Shown: positions 1 through 5,538, numbered from the stretch's first letter. The stretch: 6,193 nucleotides of DNA from Coleofasciculus sp. S288 (GCA_020216575.1 JAIUYC010000268.1:1-6193); one strand, 5' to 3'. Translations and numbers: made by a program. Notes: generated from the letters alone by a model not told the origin.

Positions 1-635
1 CTGAATAGAGAACCGCCGAATACACCAGCAACTCCCAACATGTGGAACGGGTGCATCAGGATGTTGTGCTCAGCCTGGAACACGAACATGAAGTTGAACG
101 TTCCAGAGATGCCCAGAGGCATACCATCGCTGAAGGAGCCTTGTCCGATGGGGTAAATCAAGAACACGGCACTGGCTGCTGCCACAGGAGCGCTGTATGC
201 TACAGCAATCCAAGGACGCATGCCTAAGCGGTAAGACAGTTCCCACTCACGACCTAAGTAGCAGAAGACGCCAATCAGGAAGTGGAAAACGACTAGCTGG
301 TAAGGACCACCGTTGTAGAGCCACTCATCGAGAGAAGCGGCTTCCCAGATGGGGTAGAAGTGCAAGCCGATGGCATTGCTAGAAGGAACAACAGCACCAG
401 AAATGATGTTGTTGCCGTAGAGCAAGCTACCAGCAACGGGTTCGCGGATACCATCGATGTCCACGGGAGGAGCAGCGATGAAGGCGATGATGAAGCAAAC
501 GGTAGCTGTCAGCAGGGTGGGGATCATCAGGACGCCAAACCAGCCGATGTACAGGCGGTTGTTGGTGGAGGTAATCCACTGGCAGAACTGTTCCCACACG
601 CTAGCGCTACGCTCGCGTTGTAATGTGGTTGTCAT
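1..635 (-). CDS. psbA: Photosystem II reaction centre D1 protein, N-terminal 211 residues (3' end outside window)
   Basis: D1 binds, with D2, the P680 chlorophylls, pheophytin, plastoquinone QB and the Mn4CaO5 water-oxidising cluster in the thylakoid membrane. Read from ATG at 635 down to 633, the protein begins [17 protein letters not shown] and matches D1 numbering without gaps. Visible functional residues are D61, H118, Y161 (TyrZ), D170 and E189 (Mn-cluster region), H190 (TyrZ partner) and H198 (P680 ligand). Translation stops at F211 plus two bases of codon 212, so H215, the QB pocket and the C-terminal processing site lie outside. Residue 130 is Glu (the form associated with high-light D1), and G80 and F158 are as in standard D1, not the low-oxygen D1' type. 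D170 and Y161 argue against a rogue or ChlF-type paralogue. The start is fixed by homology; I see no good Shine-Dalgarno sequence. The gene is divergent from the GH31 gene. Confidence 0.98.
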   Translation of the reverse strand, partial: MTTTLQRERSASVWEQFCQWITSTNNRLYIGWFGVLMIPTLLTATVCFIIAFIAAPPVDIDGIREPVAGSLLYGNNIISGAVVPSSNAIGLHFYPIWEAASLDEWLYNGGPYQLVVFHFLIGVFCYLGREWELSYRLGMRPWIAVAYSAPVAAASAVFLIYPIGQGSFSDGMPLGISGTFNFMFVFQAEHNILMHPFHMLGVAGVFGGSLF

Positions 636-672
636 GGTTCAGATAATTGCTATGAATTGGGTTTGGATGAAT

Positions 673-696
673 CAAGGTAAGCAATCTTTTACCTTG
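673..696 (-). promoter_or_regulatory. 5'-terminal hairpin of the psbA leader mRNA
   Basis: On the minus strand the leader reads CAAGGTAA, an 8-nt loop, then TTACCTTG: an 8-bp perfect stem (696-689 with 680-673). The predicted transcription start near 695 puts the stem at the very 5' end of the message. A 5'-terminal stem is expected to slow 5'-end-dependent RNase E attack, and psbA leaders are known sites of stability and translation control. The structure is visible in the sequence; its function is inferred. Confidence 0.5.
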
Positions 697-701
697 CTCT
701 C

Positions 702-730
702 ATAGTATTTACATTCCTTTACAAAATCAA
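702..730 (-). promoter_or_regulatory. psbA core promoter (-35 TTGATT, -10 TACTAT)
   Basis: Read on the minus strand, TTGATT (730 to 725) and TACTAT (707 to 702) are separated by exactly 17 bp, the optimal spacing for a housekeeping sigma-70-type promoter. Each hexamer matches the consensus at four or more positions. The predicted transcription start is near 695, giving a leader of about 60 nt before the psbA ATG. The start point is inferred from spacing only. Confidence 0.75.
708..725 (+). promoter_or_regulatory. HLR1 motif (RpaB-type high-light regulatory site) inside the psbA promoter
   Basis: TTTACATT-CC-TTTACAAA matches the published HLR1 consensus (G/T)TTACA(T/A)(T/A)NN(G/T)TTACA(T/A)(T/A) at every fixed position. 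It lies on the strand opposite to psbA transcription and fills the spacer between the -10 and -35 hexamers, about -13 to -30 from the predicted start. HLR1 is bound by the response regulator RpaB. Where it overlaps a core promoter of high-light genes it is generally repressive in low light, with release on high-light shift. Repression of this psbA by RpaB is therefore the natural inference; binding itself is not shown. Confidence 0.7.
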
Positions 731-742
731 GGGGTTTTACTT

Positions 743-760
743 CATTGATCTTAATCAATG
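743..760. promoter_or_regulatory. FNR/CRP-like palindrome upstream of the psbA promoter
   Basis: CATTGAT-CTTA-ATCAATG is a perfect 7-bp inverted repeat with a 4-bp spacer. Its core TTGAT-N4-ATCAA is identical to the classical FNR half-site arrangement. The centre (751.5) is about 57 bp upstream of the predicted psbA start and 12 bp separate the palindrome from the -35 box, a typical activator position. Which cyanobacterial regulator would bind it (a CRP/FNR-family protein or another dimer) cannot be told from this window. Confidence 0.5.
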
Positions 761-877
761 CGATTAGCTTTACTTATATTTCCTGAGTTGAATGGCTTCC
801 TCCTGATTACAGCGAAGGGAATTTCCCACCGCTTCTTGCTGAGCGTCAGCCTATTTGTGCCTAGCGGTACAAGCTTT

Positions 878-906
878 TTGACCCCTTATTATGCGAAGTA
901 GTTAAT
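878..906 (+). promoter_or_regulatory. Weak promoter candidate for the GH31 gene
   Basis: TTGACC (878-883) is followed after 17 bp by GTTAAT (901-906), which matches five and four consensus positions respectively. The start would be near 913, giving a leader of roughly 115 nt. A competing -10, TATTAT at 887-892, has no acceptable -35. This is the best candidate for the only gene in this direction, but support is modest. Confidence 0.3.
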
Positions 907-1000
907 TGCCAGCGTAGACGTTGAAGAGTATCAGTCTGCTTCCTTGTCCATCCCCAGGTAGAACCAGCCGCTACCTTCCTGACGGGAGGGCGCTGGCAAT
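905..1000 (+). repeat. Long-range inverted repeat in the GH31 leader
   Basis: ATTGCCAGCG (905-914) and CGCTGGCAAT (991-1000) are perfect 10-bp complements enclosing 76 nt. Inside is a second stem, AGGTAG (956-961) with CTACCT (971-976), and a weaker AGAC/GTCT pair (916-919, 934-937). Together they could fold as a closed multi-branched element ending 29 nt before the GH31 ATG. It matches no riboswitch or small-RNA family I recognise. Confidence 0.4.
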
Positions 1001-1029
1001 AAAGTAACGTTATTTTTCAATCAGGGAAT

Positions 1030-3378
1030 ATGCCGCAATACTTCGGACAACTGCACACAACTGATCAATCTTGGTCAACTATTGGAGCCGTAGAAGCAAT
1101 ACAACAGGATGAGCGCCACGTTCATTTCAAGTGTGGCAACCCCTGTGTGAGTATTAGCGTGCTAGCACCGAATTTAATTCGAGTACGAATGACGCCCACT
1201 GGCGAATTCCAGCCGCATCGCTCGTGGGCAGTAGCGCTGGCAGATGAACAATGGCAGACTGTACCGTTCAATGTGCGAGAAAACACTGATGCCGTAGAAA
1301 TTGAAACTGAACAGTTGCGCGTTGTCGTCTCCCGTAACCCTTGCCGTATCCAGTGCTTCGACTCAGGCGGACAGCCCTTCGCTCAAGACACAGATTGGGC
1401 AATGGGCTGGCGTGCGGGTGCTATTGCCGGATGGAAACACATTGAAGCAGACGAACACTTCTATGGCTTTGGTGAACGCACGGGTTTGCTGGACAAACTT
1501 TCTAAAGTCCAAACGAACTGGACGGTTGATTCACTCGATTACGACGTGCTGACCGACAATATGTACCAAGCCATTCCCTTTTTCATGGCATTGCGTCCAG
1601 GGGTGGGGTACGGGCTGTTCTTCAACACTACTTTTTGGAGTCAGTTCGATATTGGTGCTGAACAATACGGTGTCTGGCGGATGGAAACACGAGGCAGCGA
1701 ACTGGACTACTACATTATTTATGGTTCCGAACCTGCCAAAATTCTTAACACTTACACTCAGCTAACAGGTCGAATGCCCTTGCCACCTCAATGGTCGCTG
1801 GGATACCAGCAGTGTCGCTGGAGCTACGAGTCTGATGTCGTGGTGCGCGAACTCGCTCATGAATTTCGCCAGCGCCGCATTCCCTGTGATGTCATCCATC
1901 TCGACATCGACTATATGGATGGCTACCGAGTTTTCACTTGGAACCCTAAACGCTTCGGTGATTATAAAGAGCTGATACCTGACCTGAAGCAGGACGGCTT
2001 CAAAACAGTGACAATTATTGACCCAGGTGTCAAGTATGAGCCAGAAGCCGATTACCACGTCTTTGACGAGGGGCTGAAAAACGAGTACTTTATACGCAAA
2101 ACGAACGGTCAGCTATTTCACGGCTATGTCTGGCCTGAAAAATCCGTCTTTTCGGATTTCCTGCGTCCTGAGGTACGAGATTGGTGGGGCAGCTTGCAGA
2201 AAAGCCTGACCAGCGTCGGGGTTGCTGGTATCTGGAACGATATGAATGAACCTGCGATCGATGATCGCCCCTTTGGCGATGAGGGCAACAAAATTTGGTT
2301 TCCCCTCGATGCACCCCAAGGATCCACTGAAGAGAGAACTACTCATGCTGAAGTTCACAACCTCTATGGGTTAATGATGGCACGGGCATCTTATCAAGGA
2401 CTCGAACAATTACGCCCGATGGAGCGTTCCTTTGTGCTAACGCGCTCCGGCTACGCAGGCATTCAACGTTGGTCAGCAGTTTGGACGGGGGACAATCAAT
2501 CGTTGTGGGAACACTTGGAAATGTCGCTGCCGATGCTCTGCAACTTGGGTTTATCAGGTGTCGCCTTTGTGGGTGCTGATATTGGTGGGTTTGCGGGTAA
2601 CGCCACGGCGGAATTATTTGCGCGTTGGATGCAGGTGGGTATACTTTACCCCTTAATGCGGGGACACTCGGCACTAAGTACAGCGCGGCATGAGCCTTGG
2701 GTATTTGGCGACAAGGTTGAGCAAATTTGCCGCGAGTATATCGAACTCCGTTACCGCTTGCTGCCCTACCTGTACACGCTTTTCTGGGAAGCCGCCTCCA
2801 CTGGTGCTCCGATTCTGCGACCCTTGATCTATCATTTTCCCAATGACTTACAAACTTATGCCCTCTGTGACCAAGTGATGCTGGGTTCCTCGCTCCTAGC
2901 AGCACCGATTTACCGTCCGGGGGTTGAACACCGTGCCGTTTACTTGCCCGAAGGGCGCTGGTACGACTGGTGGAGTGGTGAAGCGTTTGAGGGTCAGACT
3001 TACATCCTGGCACACGCACCCCTAGAGCGGATGCCCTTATATGTGCGTGCTGGTTCGATTATTCCGATCGCTCCAGTAAGGCAATATGTAGAGGAACGTC
3101 CCTTAGACCTGCTGACGCTTCGGATTTGGAGGGGGACGGGCGAGTTTACGTTTTATGAAGATGACGGTCACACTTTTGAGTACAGAACAGGGGCTTTTTG
3201 CACAACAACTTACCGTGTTCGTTCCCAAGGGCAAGAAACCGTTGTTGAAATTGGAGCGCGTGAGGGCGACTATTCACCCGCACCACGGGATACAGTAGTA
3301 GAACTGGTTGGTGTTGGCGAACAGCGCTTTACCGATGATGGCACGGCACGTCGGCTAACATTTTCAACGAACGAATGA
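1030..3378 (+). CDS. Glycoside hydrolase family 31 alpha-glucosidase
   Basis: This 782-residue enzyme should release glucose from the non-reducing ends of alpha-linked glucosides such as maltose or malto-oligosaccharides. No signal peptide is visible, so it is probably cytoplasmic and may act in glycogen or maltodextrin turnover. The N-terminal beta-sandwich (about 40-240) includes FYGFGER (144-150). The catalytic barrel starts near PPQWSLGYQQCRWSYES (252-268). It carries LDIDYMD (291-297), the nucleophile motif WNDMNEP with D404, WTGDN with the acid/base D488, GADIGGF (515-521) and RGHS (544-547). The C-terminal beta domains contain YEDDG (709-713), typical of the DUF5110 region. All key residues are intact and the length is normal for GH31. 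The start is the first ATG after an in-frame stop at 1000-1002, and the N-terminus MPQYFGQL looks family-like. The only purine-rich stretch (AGGGA, 1023-1027) is too close to act as a normal Shine-Dalgarno. Exact substrate preference (glucosidase versus xylosidase) is inferred. Confidence 0.93.
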   Translation: MPQYFGQLHTTDQSWSTIGAVEAIQQDERHVHFKCGNPCVSISVLAPNLIRVRMTPTGEFQPHRSWAVALADEQWQTVPFNVRENTDAVEIETEQLRVVVSRNPCRIQCFDSGGQPFAQDTDWAMGWRAGAIAGWKHIEADEHFYGFGERTGLLDKLSKVQTNWTVDSLDYDVLTDNMYQAIPFFMALRPGVGYGLFFNTTFWSQFDIGAEQYGVWRMETRGSELDYYIIYGSEPAKILNTYTQLTGRMPLPPQWSLGYQQCRWSYESDVVVRELAHEFRQRRIPCDVIHLDIDYMDGYRVFTWNPKRFGDYKELIPDLKQDGFKTVTIIDPGVKYEPEADYHVFDEGLKNEYFIRKTNGQLFHGYVWPEKSVFSDFLRPEVRDWWGSLQKSLTSVGVAGIWNDMNEPAIDDRPFGDEGNKIWFPLDAPQGSTEERTTHAEVHNLYGLMMARASYQGLEQLRPMERSFVLTRSGYAGIQRWSAVWTGDNQSLWEHLEMSLPMLCNLGLSGVAFVGADIGGFAGNATAELFARWMQVGILYPLMRGHSALSTARHEPWVFGDKVEQICREYIELRYRLLPYLYTLFWEAASTGAPILRPLIYHFPNDLQTYALCDQVMLGSSLLAAPIYRPGVEHRAVYLPEGRWYDWWSGEAFEGQTYILAHAPLERMPLYVRAGSIIPIAPVRQYVEERPLDLLTLRIWRGTGEFTFYEDDGHTFEYRTGAFCTTTYRVRSQGQETVVEIGAREGDYSPAPRDTVVELVGVGEQRFTDDGTARRLTFSTNE

Positions 3379-3437
3379 AGGCGCGATCGCTAAGTGATAT
3401 CGCAACTGATTAATTAGCCTCACCATAGCGTTTCTCG

Positions 3438-3479
3438 AATAACTAGGGCTTGCTGCACAAGCCAGAAGCCCTAGTTATT
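3438..3479 (+). terminator. Probable terminator hairpin after the GH31 gene
   Basis: AATAACTAGGGCTT (3438-3451) and AAGCCCTAGTTATT (3466-3479) form a perfect 14-bp stem with a 14-nt loop, 60 nt after the GH31 stop. No strong U-tract follows (ATTGCTCTTC), which is common in cyanobacterial terminators but weakens the call. An alternative stem GGCTTG/CAAGCC (3447-3452, 3458-3463) overlaps it. Confidence 0.5.
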
Positions 3480-3676
3480 GCTCTTCTGCGAGGATACAGT
3501 CAACAAAAACGGTAATATCAATTCTCTAAAATGCTGCTACACATTAATCTCCGCCTCAGGAGCGTCCGGAGTGTCAATCATCTGTAGCAAACATTTAGGT
3601 AATCGAGATAATATGCTCCCTCAGATCTCAGGACTACTGAAGGGGGCTACACTAGCCATATATAGCCCGAATAGCT

Positions 3677-3682
3677 AGGAGG
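3677..3682 (+). promoter_or_regulatory. Ribosome binding site AGGAGG that fixes a TTG start
   Basis: A full AGGAGG lies 9 nt before TTG at 3692. No in-frame ATG occurs near it, and the protein is already hydrophobic and family-like from the residues right after the TTG. This settles the unusual start codon of the downstream membrane protein. Confidence 0.85.
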
Positions 3683-3691
3683 CACAAACGC

Positions 3692-4882
3692 TTGAGTCTG
3701 GGTAAATGGATTGGCTTGTTTGCCTTTATTGTTTCCTTATACATCCTATGGCAAATCAGGCAAGTACTTTTGCTAATCTTTGCTGCTGTTGTGCTTGCTA
3801 ATGCCTTAAATGTTTTGGTGGAACGATTTCAGCGCTCAGGCATGAAGCGTGGTTTTGCCGTCCTGCTATCGGTTCTTCTACTAATTGCCATCTTAGTTGG
3901 TTTTTTCTGGGTAATTGTTCCGCCCTTTGCTGCTCAGCTTCAACAGCTCAGTCAGTTAGTTCCTAGGGGGATACAACGGTTCAGTATTTGGATTGAGACC
4001 CTACAAACTCGTCTTTCTCCTCAGTTAATTGAGTATATCCCGGATATTGACCAGCTAATTCAGCAACTACAACCGCTAGCTAATCGGTTATTAGGTGGCG
4101 GATTCACTTTCTTCTCTAACTCGGTAGGCTTCCTTGCTCAATTTTTGCTGGTGATCGTTTTGACGTTAATGTTACTAGCTGACCCTGTACCGTATCGTCA
4201 AAGCTTTATACGACTTTTTCCTTCATTTTATCGGCGTCGGATTGACGAAATTTTGGAAGAATGTAATGTAGCTTTGCGGGGGTGGCTGGTTGGCATTCTC
4301 TTTAACATGTTCGTCATTGCCTCATTCAGTTTTGTAGGGTTACTAGTCTTGAGAGTGCCGGTCGCGTTGGCACAGGCAGCTTTGGCAGGAATTTTAACGT
4401 TTATTCCTAATATTGGGCCTGCCTTAAGTGTAGTGCCACCAATGGCGATCGCCTTGCTTGATTCTCCCCTGAAATCCCTCGCTGTATTGATTCTCTATGT
4501 TGTAATTCAGCAGGTTGAATCTAACTTGCTCACGCCCTATGTCATGGCGCAACAAGTATCGCTGCTACCTGCTATTACATTACTAGCTCAAGTCTTTTTT
4601 GCAACGTTCTTCGGCTTTTTAGGGTTACTTTTAGCTCTACCGCTCACCGTGGTTGGTCAGGTGTGGTTGAAGGAAGTCATCATTAAAGATATTCTCGATG
4701 AATGGCATCATTCTCATGAAAGACAGACGAAATTTGTGATTGTTTCTAGCGCTCATGAAGTAGCTGATAGTTCTGAATCTCCTAAAGTAACTGAATCTTC
4801 AGAAGAAGCGGAGAACTTAGCTGAACAGAAGACGGAGGCTCAGGAGCGAGTAAGTACTGACGAGTTTCATGAAAAAACATAA
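3692..4882 (+). CDS. AI-2E (PerM/UPF0118) family membrane protein
   Basis: This is a 396-residue inner-membrane protein of the family named after the E. coli AI-2 exporter TqsA. Members have been linked to signal export or ion antiport, but no substrate can be assigned here. Hydrophobic segments lie near 6-40, 55-78, 143-163, 198-220, 226-257, 261-275 and 289-326. A soluble amphipathic stretch (80-135) follows the second segment, as is usual. Family-type motifs are FIPNIGPALSVVPP (237-250) and NLLTPYVM (278-285). The C-terminus (353-396) is a Ser/Glu-rich acidic tail beyond the usual core of about 340-350 residues, probably cytoplasmic. Translation starts at TTG behind AGGAGG. The gene is visibly more AT-rich than the GH31 gene. 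A HIP1 site lies inside (4445-4452). It stands alone between two hairpins, so it is probably monocistronic. Confidence 0.9.
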   Translation: MSLGKWIGLFAFIVSLYILWQIRQVLLLIFAAVVLANALNVLVERFQRSGMKRGFAVLLSVLLLIAILVGFFWVIVPPFAAQLQQLSQLVPRGIQRFSIWIETLQTRLSPQLIEYIPDIDQLIQQLQPLANRLLGGGFTFFSNSVGFLAQFLLVIVLTLMLLADPVPYRQSFIRLFPSFYRRRIDEILEECNVALRGWLVGILFNMFVIASFSFVGLLVLRVPVALAQAALAGILTFIPNIGPALSVVPPMAIALLDSPLKSLAVLILYVVIQQVESNLLTPYVMAQQVSLLPAITLLAQVFFATFFGFLGLLLALPLTVVGQVWLKEVIIKDILDEWHHSHERQTKFVIVSSAHEVADSSESPKVTESSEEAENLAEQKTEAQERVSTDEFHEKT

Positions 4883-4885
4883 ACT

Positions 4886-4915
4886 GGGGCTGCACTTGTG
4901 AGAGGGTGCAACTCC
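4886..4915 (+). terminator. Hairpin directly after the AI-2E gene, possible terminator
   Basis: GGGGCTGCAC (4886-4895) can pair with GTGCAACTCC (4906-4915), with one G-U pair and one C-A mismatch, across a 10-nt loop. It begins 4 nt after the stop codon. The tail (TTCTC) is only weakly U-rich, so it may terminate or protect the 3' end. Confidence 0.4.
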
Positions 4916-4947
4916 TTCTCAAACTATAGAGGATTTGAAGATGCTAG

Positions 4948-5058
4948 TCTGACCTCGTGGGTAATAGTCGCGATCGCTATACTGTTTCAGTTGTTCCAAA
5001 CGAGTACCAATTAACCCTTAATGCAGGCACAACTCGTCAAGCGATTACCCTTGATTAA
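4948..5058 (+). pseudogene. Possible gene remnant: 36 open codons ending in TAA, no start
   Basis: The frame opens after TAG (4945-4947) and runs 36 codons to TAA (5056-5058). It reads as plausible protein, with segments such as SRDRYTVSVVPNEYQ and LTLNAGTTRQAITLD showing the alternating polar/hydrophobic pattern of beta-strands. There is no ATG; a GTG at 4957 has no ribosome binding site. A HIP1 octamer (4970-4977) lies inside. It could be the 3' relic of a decayed gene or chance. I do not recognise the family. Confidence 0.25.
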
Positions 5059-5139
5059 AAAAAAGTGACTGAATACCCAGAAGTGCGCTAACATAAGCCC
5101 TGCTGTCTATCAGTTTGCATCTACTAGCAGGTAAAATCC

Positions 5140-5349
5140 ATGAATTATCGCCAGAACGGTTTAACAACCGATTATGAGCAAGTGCATCCCTGGTGCATCG
5201 TCCGCTCGTTCCCTGACATGCAATCAGAGCTGATCATCCGTTTTCATCACCGCAGCGATGCTGAAGCCCATCTGCAAATCTTAAAGTCAAATAATCCAAC
5301 TGCCTCCTACGAAATCGTTTTTGATATTTTGCCATCCCATTCAGATTGA
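5140..5349 (+). CDS. Small conserved-type cyanobacterial protein of unknown function
   Basis: This gene encodes 69 residues, with no signal peptide or membrane segment. The central pattern PWCIVR, then MQ..LIIRFHHRSDAEAHLQIL, then YEIVFDI resembles a family of small (about 60-75 residue) proteins I recall from many cyanobacteria. In these, a PWCIVR motif precedes an F-x-x-R-x-DAE-x-HL segment and a FDx ending. The layout suggests a compact beta-alpha-beta fold: strand 18-23, strand 30-35, helix 38-50, strand 56-62. The function is unknown. ATG at 5140 is supported by AGCAGG (5126-5131) 8 nt upstream. The stop TGA (5347-5349) directly abuts an ATG opening a 22-codon frame. A strong terminator follows at 5431. 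Confidence 0.8.
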   Translation: MNYRQNGLTTDYEQVHPWCIVRSFPDMQSELIIRFHHRSDAEAHLQILKSNNPTASYEIVFDILPSHSD

Positions 5350-5430
5350 ATGGCTAAGCAGTTTCGGTATTTCTGCAAGAGGTTGACTGAACTGATGAGC
5401 CTATCTCATCTTGCATAAGTGATTACCTTT

Positions 5431-5478
5431 CCAAAGCCCGCTCCCCAATCATTGTTTGGTAGGTAGAGCGGGTTTTGG
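5431..5478. terminator. Strong, probably bidirectional, hairpin terminator
   Basis: CCAAAGCCCGCTC (5431-5443) pairs with GAGCGGGTTTTGG (5466-5478): 13 bp with one G-U. The loop holds a further CCAA/TTGG pair (5445-5448, 5456-5459). On the plus strand the stem is followed by TTATTTC. On the minus strand a short A/T stretch follows. It closes the unit of the small protein gene and insulates the next gene. Confidence 0.75.
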
Positions 5479-5497
5479 TTATTTCATTGACTAGGCT

Positions 5498-5506
5498 TGA
5501 TACTAT
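5498..5506 (+). promoter_or_regulatory. Extended -10 promoter for the DUF39 gene
   Basis: TG-a-TACTAT is an extended -10 element just after the terminator and 32 nt before the ATG at 5539, predicting a start near 5512 and a leader of about 27 nt. TTGACT at 5487-5492 is too close (8 bp) to be its -35. The extended TG would compensate for the missing -35. Confidence 0.45.
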
Positions 5507-5538
5507 TAGGGTTTTCCATTGGGAATTTTGAATGGCTT

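Larger units (their letters stand above)
636..1029. other. Divergent intergenic region psbA / GH31 alpha-glucosidase
   Basis: This 394-bp stretch has no credible gene. The psbA-proximal half (636-780) is AT-rich and holds the psbA promoter, HLR1 motif, palindrome and leader hairpin listed separately. The 781-1029 half is more GC-balanced and holds two short dyads. The first, centred on 822, has arms GGGAA/TTCCC extended by AGCG/CGCT (811-833). The second is GCTGA-gcg-TCAGC (838-850). The same half also holds a weak plus-strand promoter candidate and a long inverted repeat just before the GH31 start. Confidence 0.85.
3379..3691 (+). other. Intergenic region GH31 / AI-2E gene
   Basis: This 313-bp gap contains a HIP1 octamer (3383-3390) just after the GH31 stop, a 14-bp inverted repeat (3438-3479), and a leader with overlapping short hairpins before the strong ribosome binding site at 3677. 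A 66-codon TTG-initiated frame crosses it but has no ribosome binding site and starts inside the hairpin arm, so I do not call it. A possible -10 (TAATAT, 3609-3614) has no convincing -35. Confidence 0.7.

Noticed and set aside
677..692. NtcA-like site GTA...TAC in the psbA leader
   Set aside because: The spacing is 10 bases, not the 8 required for GTAN8TAC, and it is explained by the leader hairpin.
42..705. Four short plus-strand open frames
   Set aside because: They lie opposite psbA or its leader and read as antisense of D1 codons; none resembles a protein or has a ribosome binding site.
743..766. NdhR/CcmR-type site TCAATG-N10-ATCAAT
   Set aside because: The half-sites are present only as a tight N4 dyad; no second half-site occurs at N10 spacing in either direction.
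1023..1027. AGGGA as Shine-Dalgarno of the GH31 gene
   Set aside because: Only 2 nt separate it from the ATG, too close for normal 16S pairing; the start rests on homology and the upstream stop instead.
1762..2358. Other minus-strand frames inside the GH31 gene
   Set aside because: All overlap an intact gene with conserved motifs in the plus frame.
2339..3019. 226-codon minus-strand open frame
   Set aside because: It is fully antisense to the GH31 catalytic and C-terminal coding sequence, is Arg/Pro/Ser/His-rich and low in pattern, as expected for a shadow frame.
3478..3678. 66-codon frame starting at TTG
   Set aside because: It starts inside a hairpin arm, has no ribosome binding site, and has no family-like pattern; the strong AGGAGG downstream belongs to the next gene.
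5487..5506. Classical -35/-10 promoter TTGACT and TACTAT for the DUF39 gene
   Set aside because: The spacer is 8 bp; only the extended -10 element is kept.
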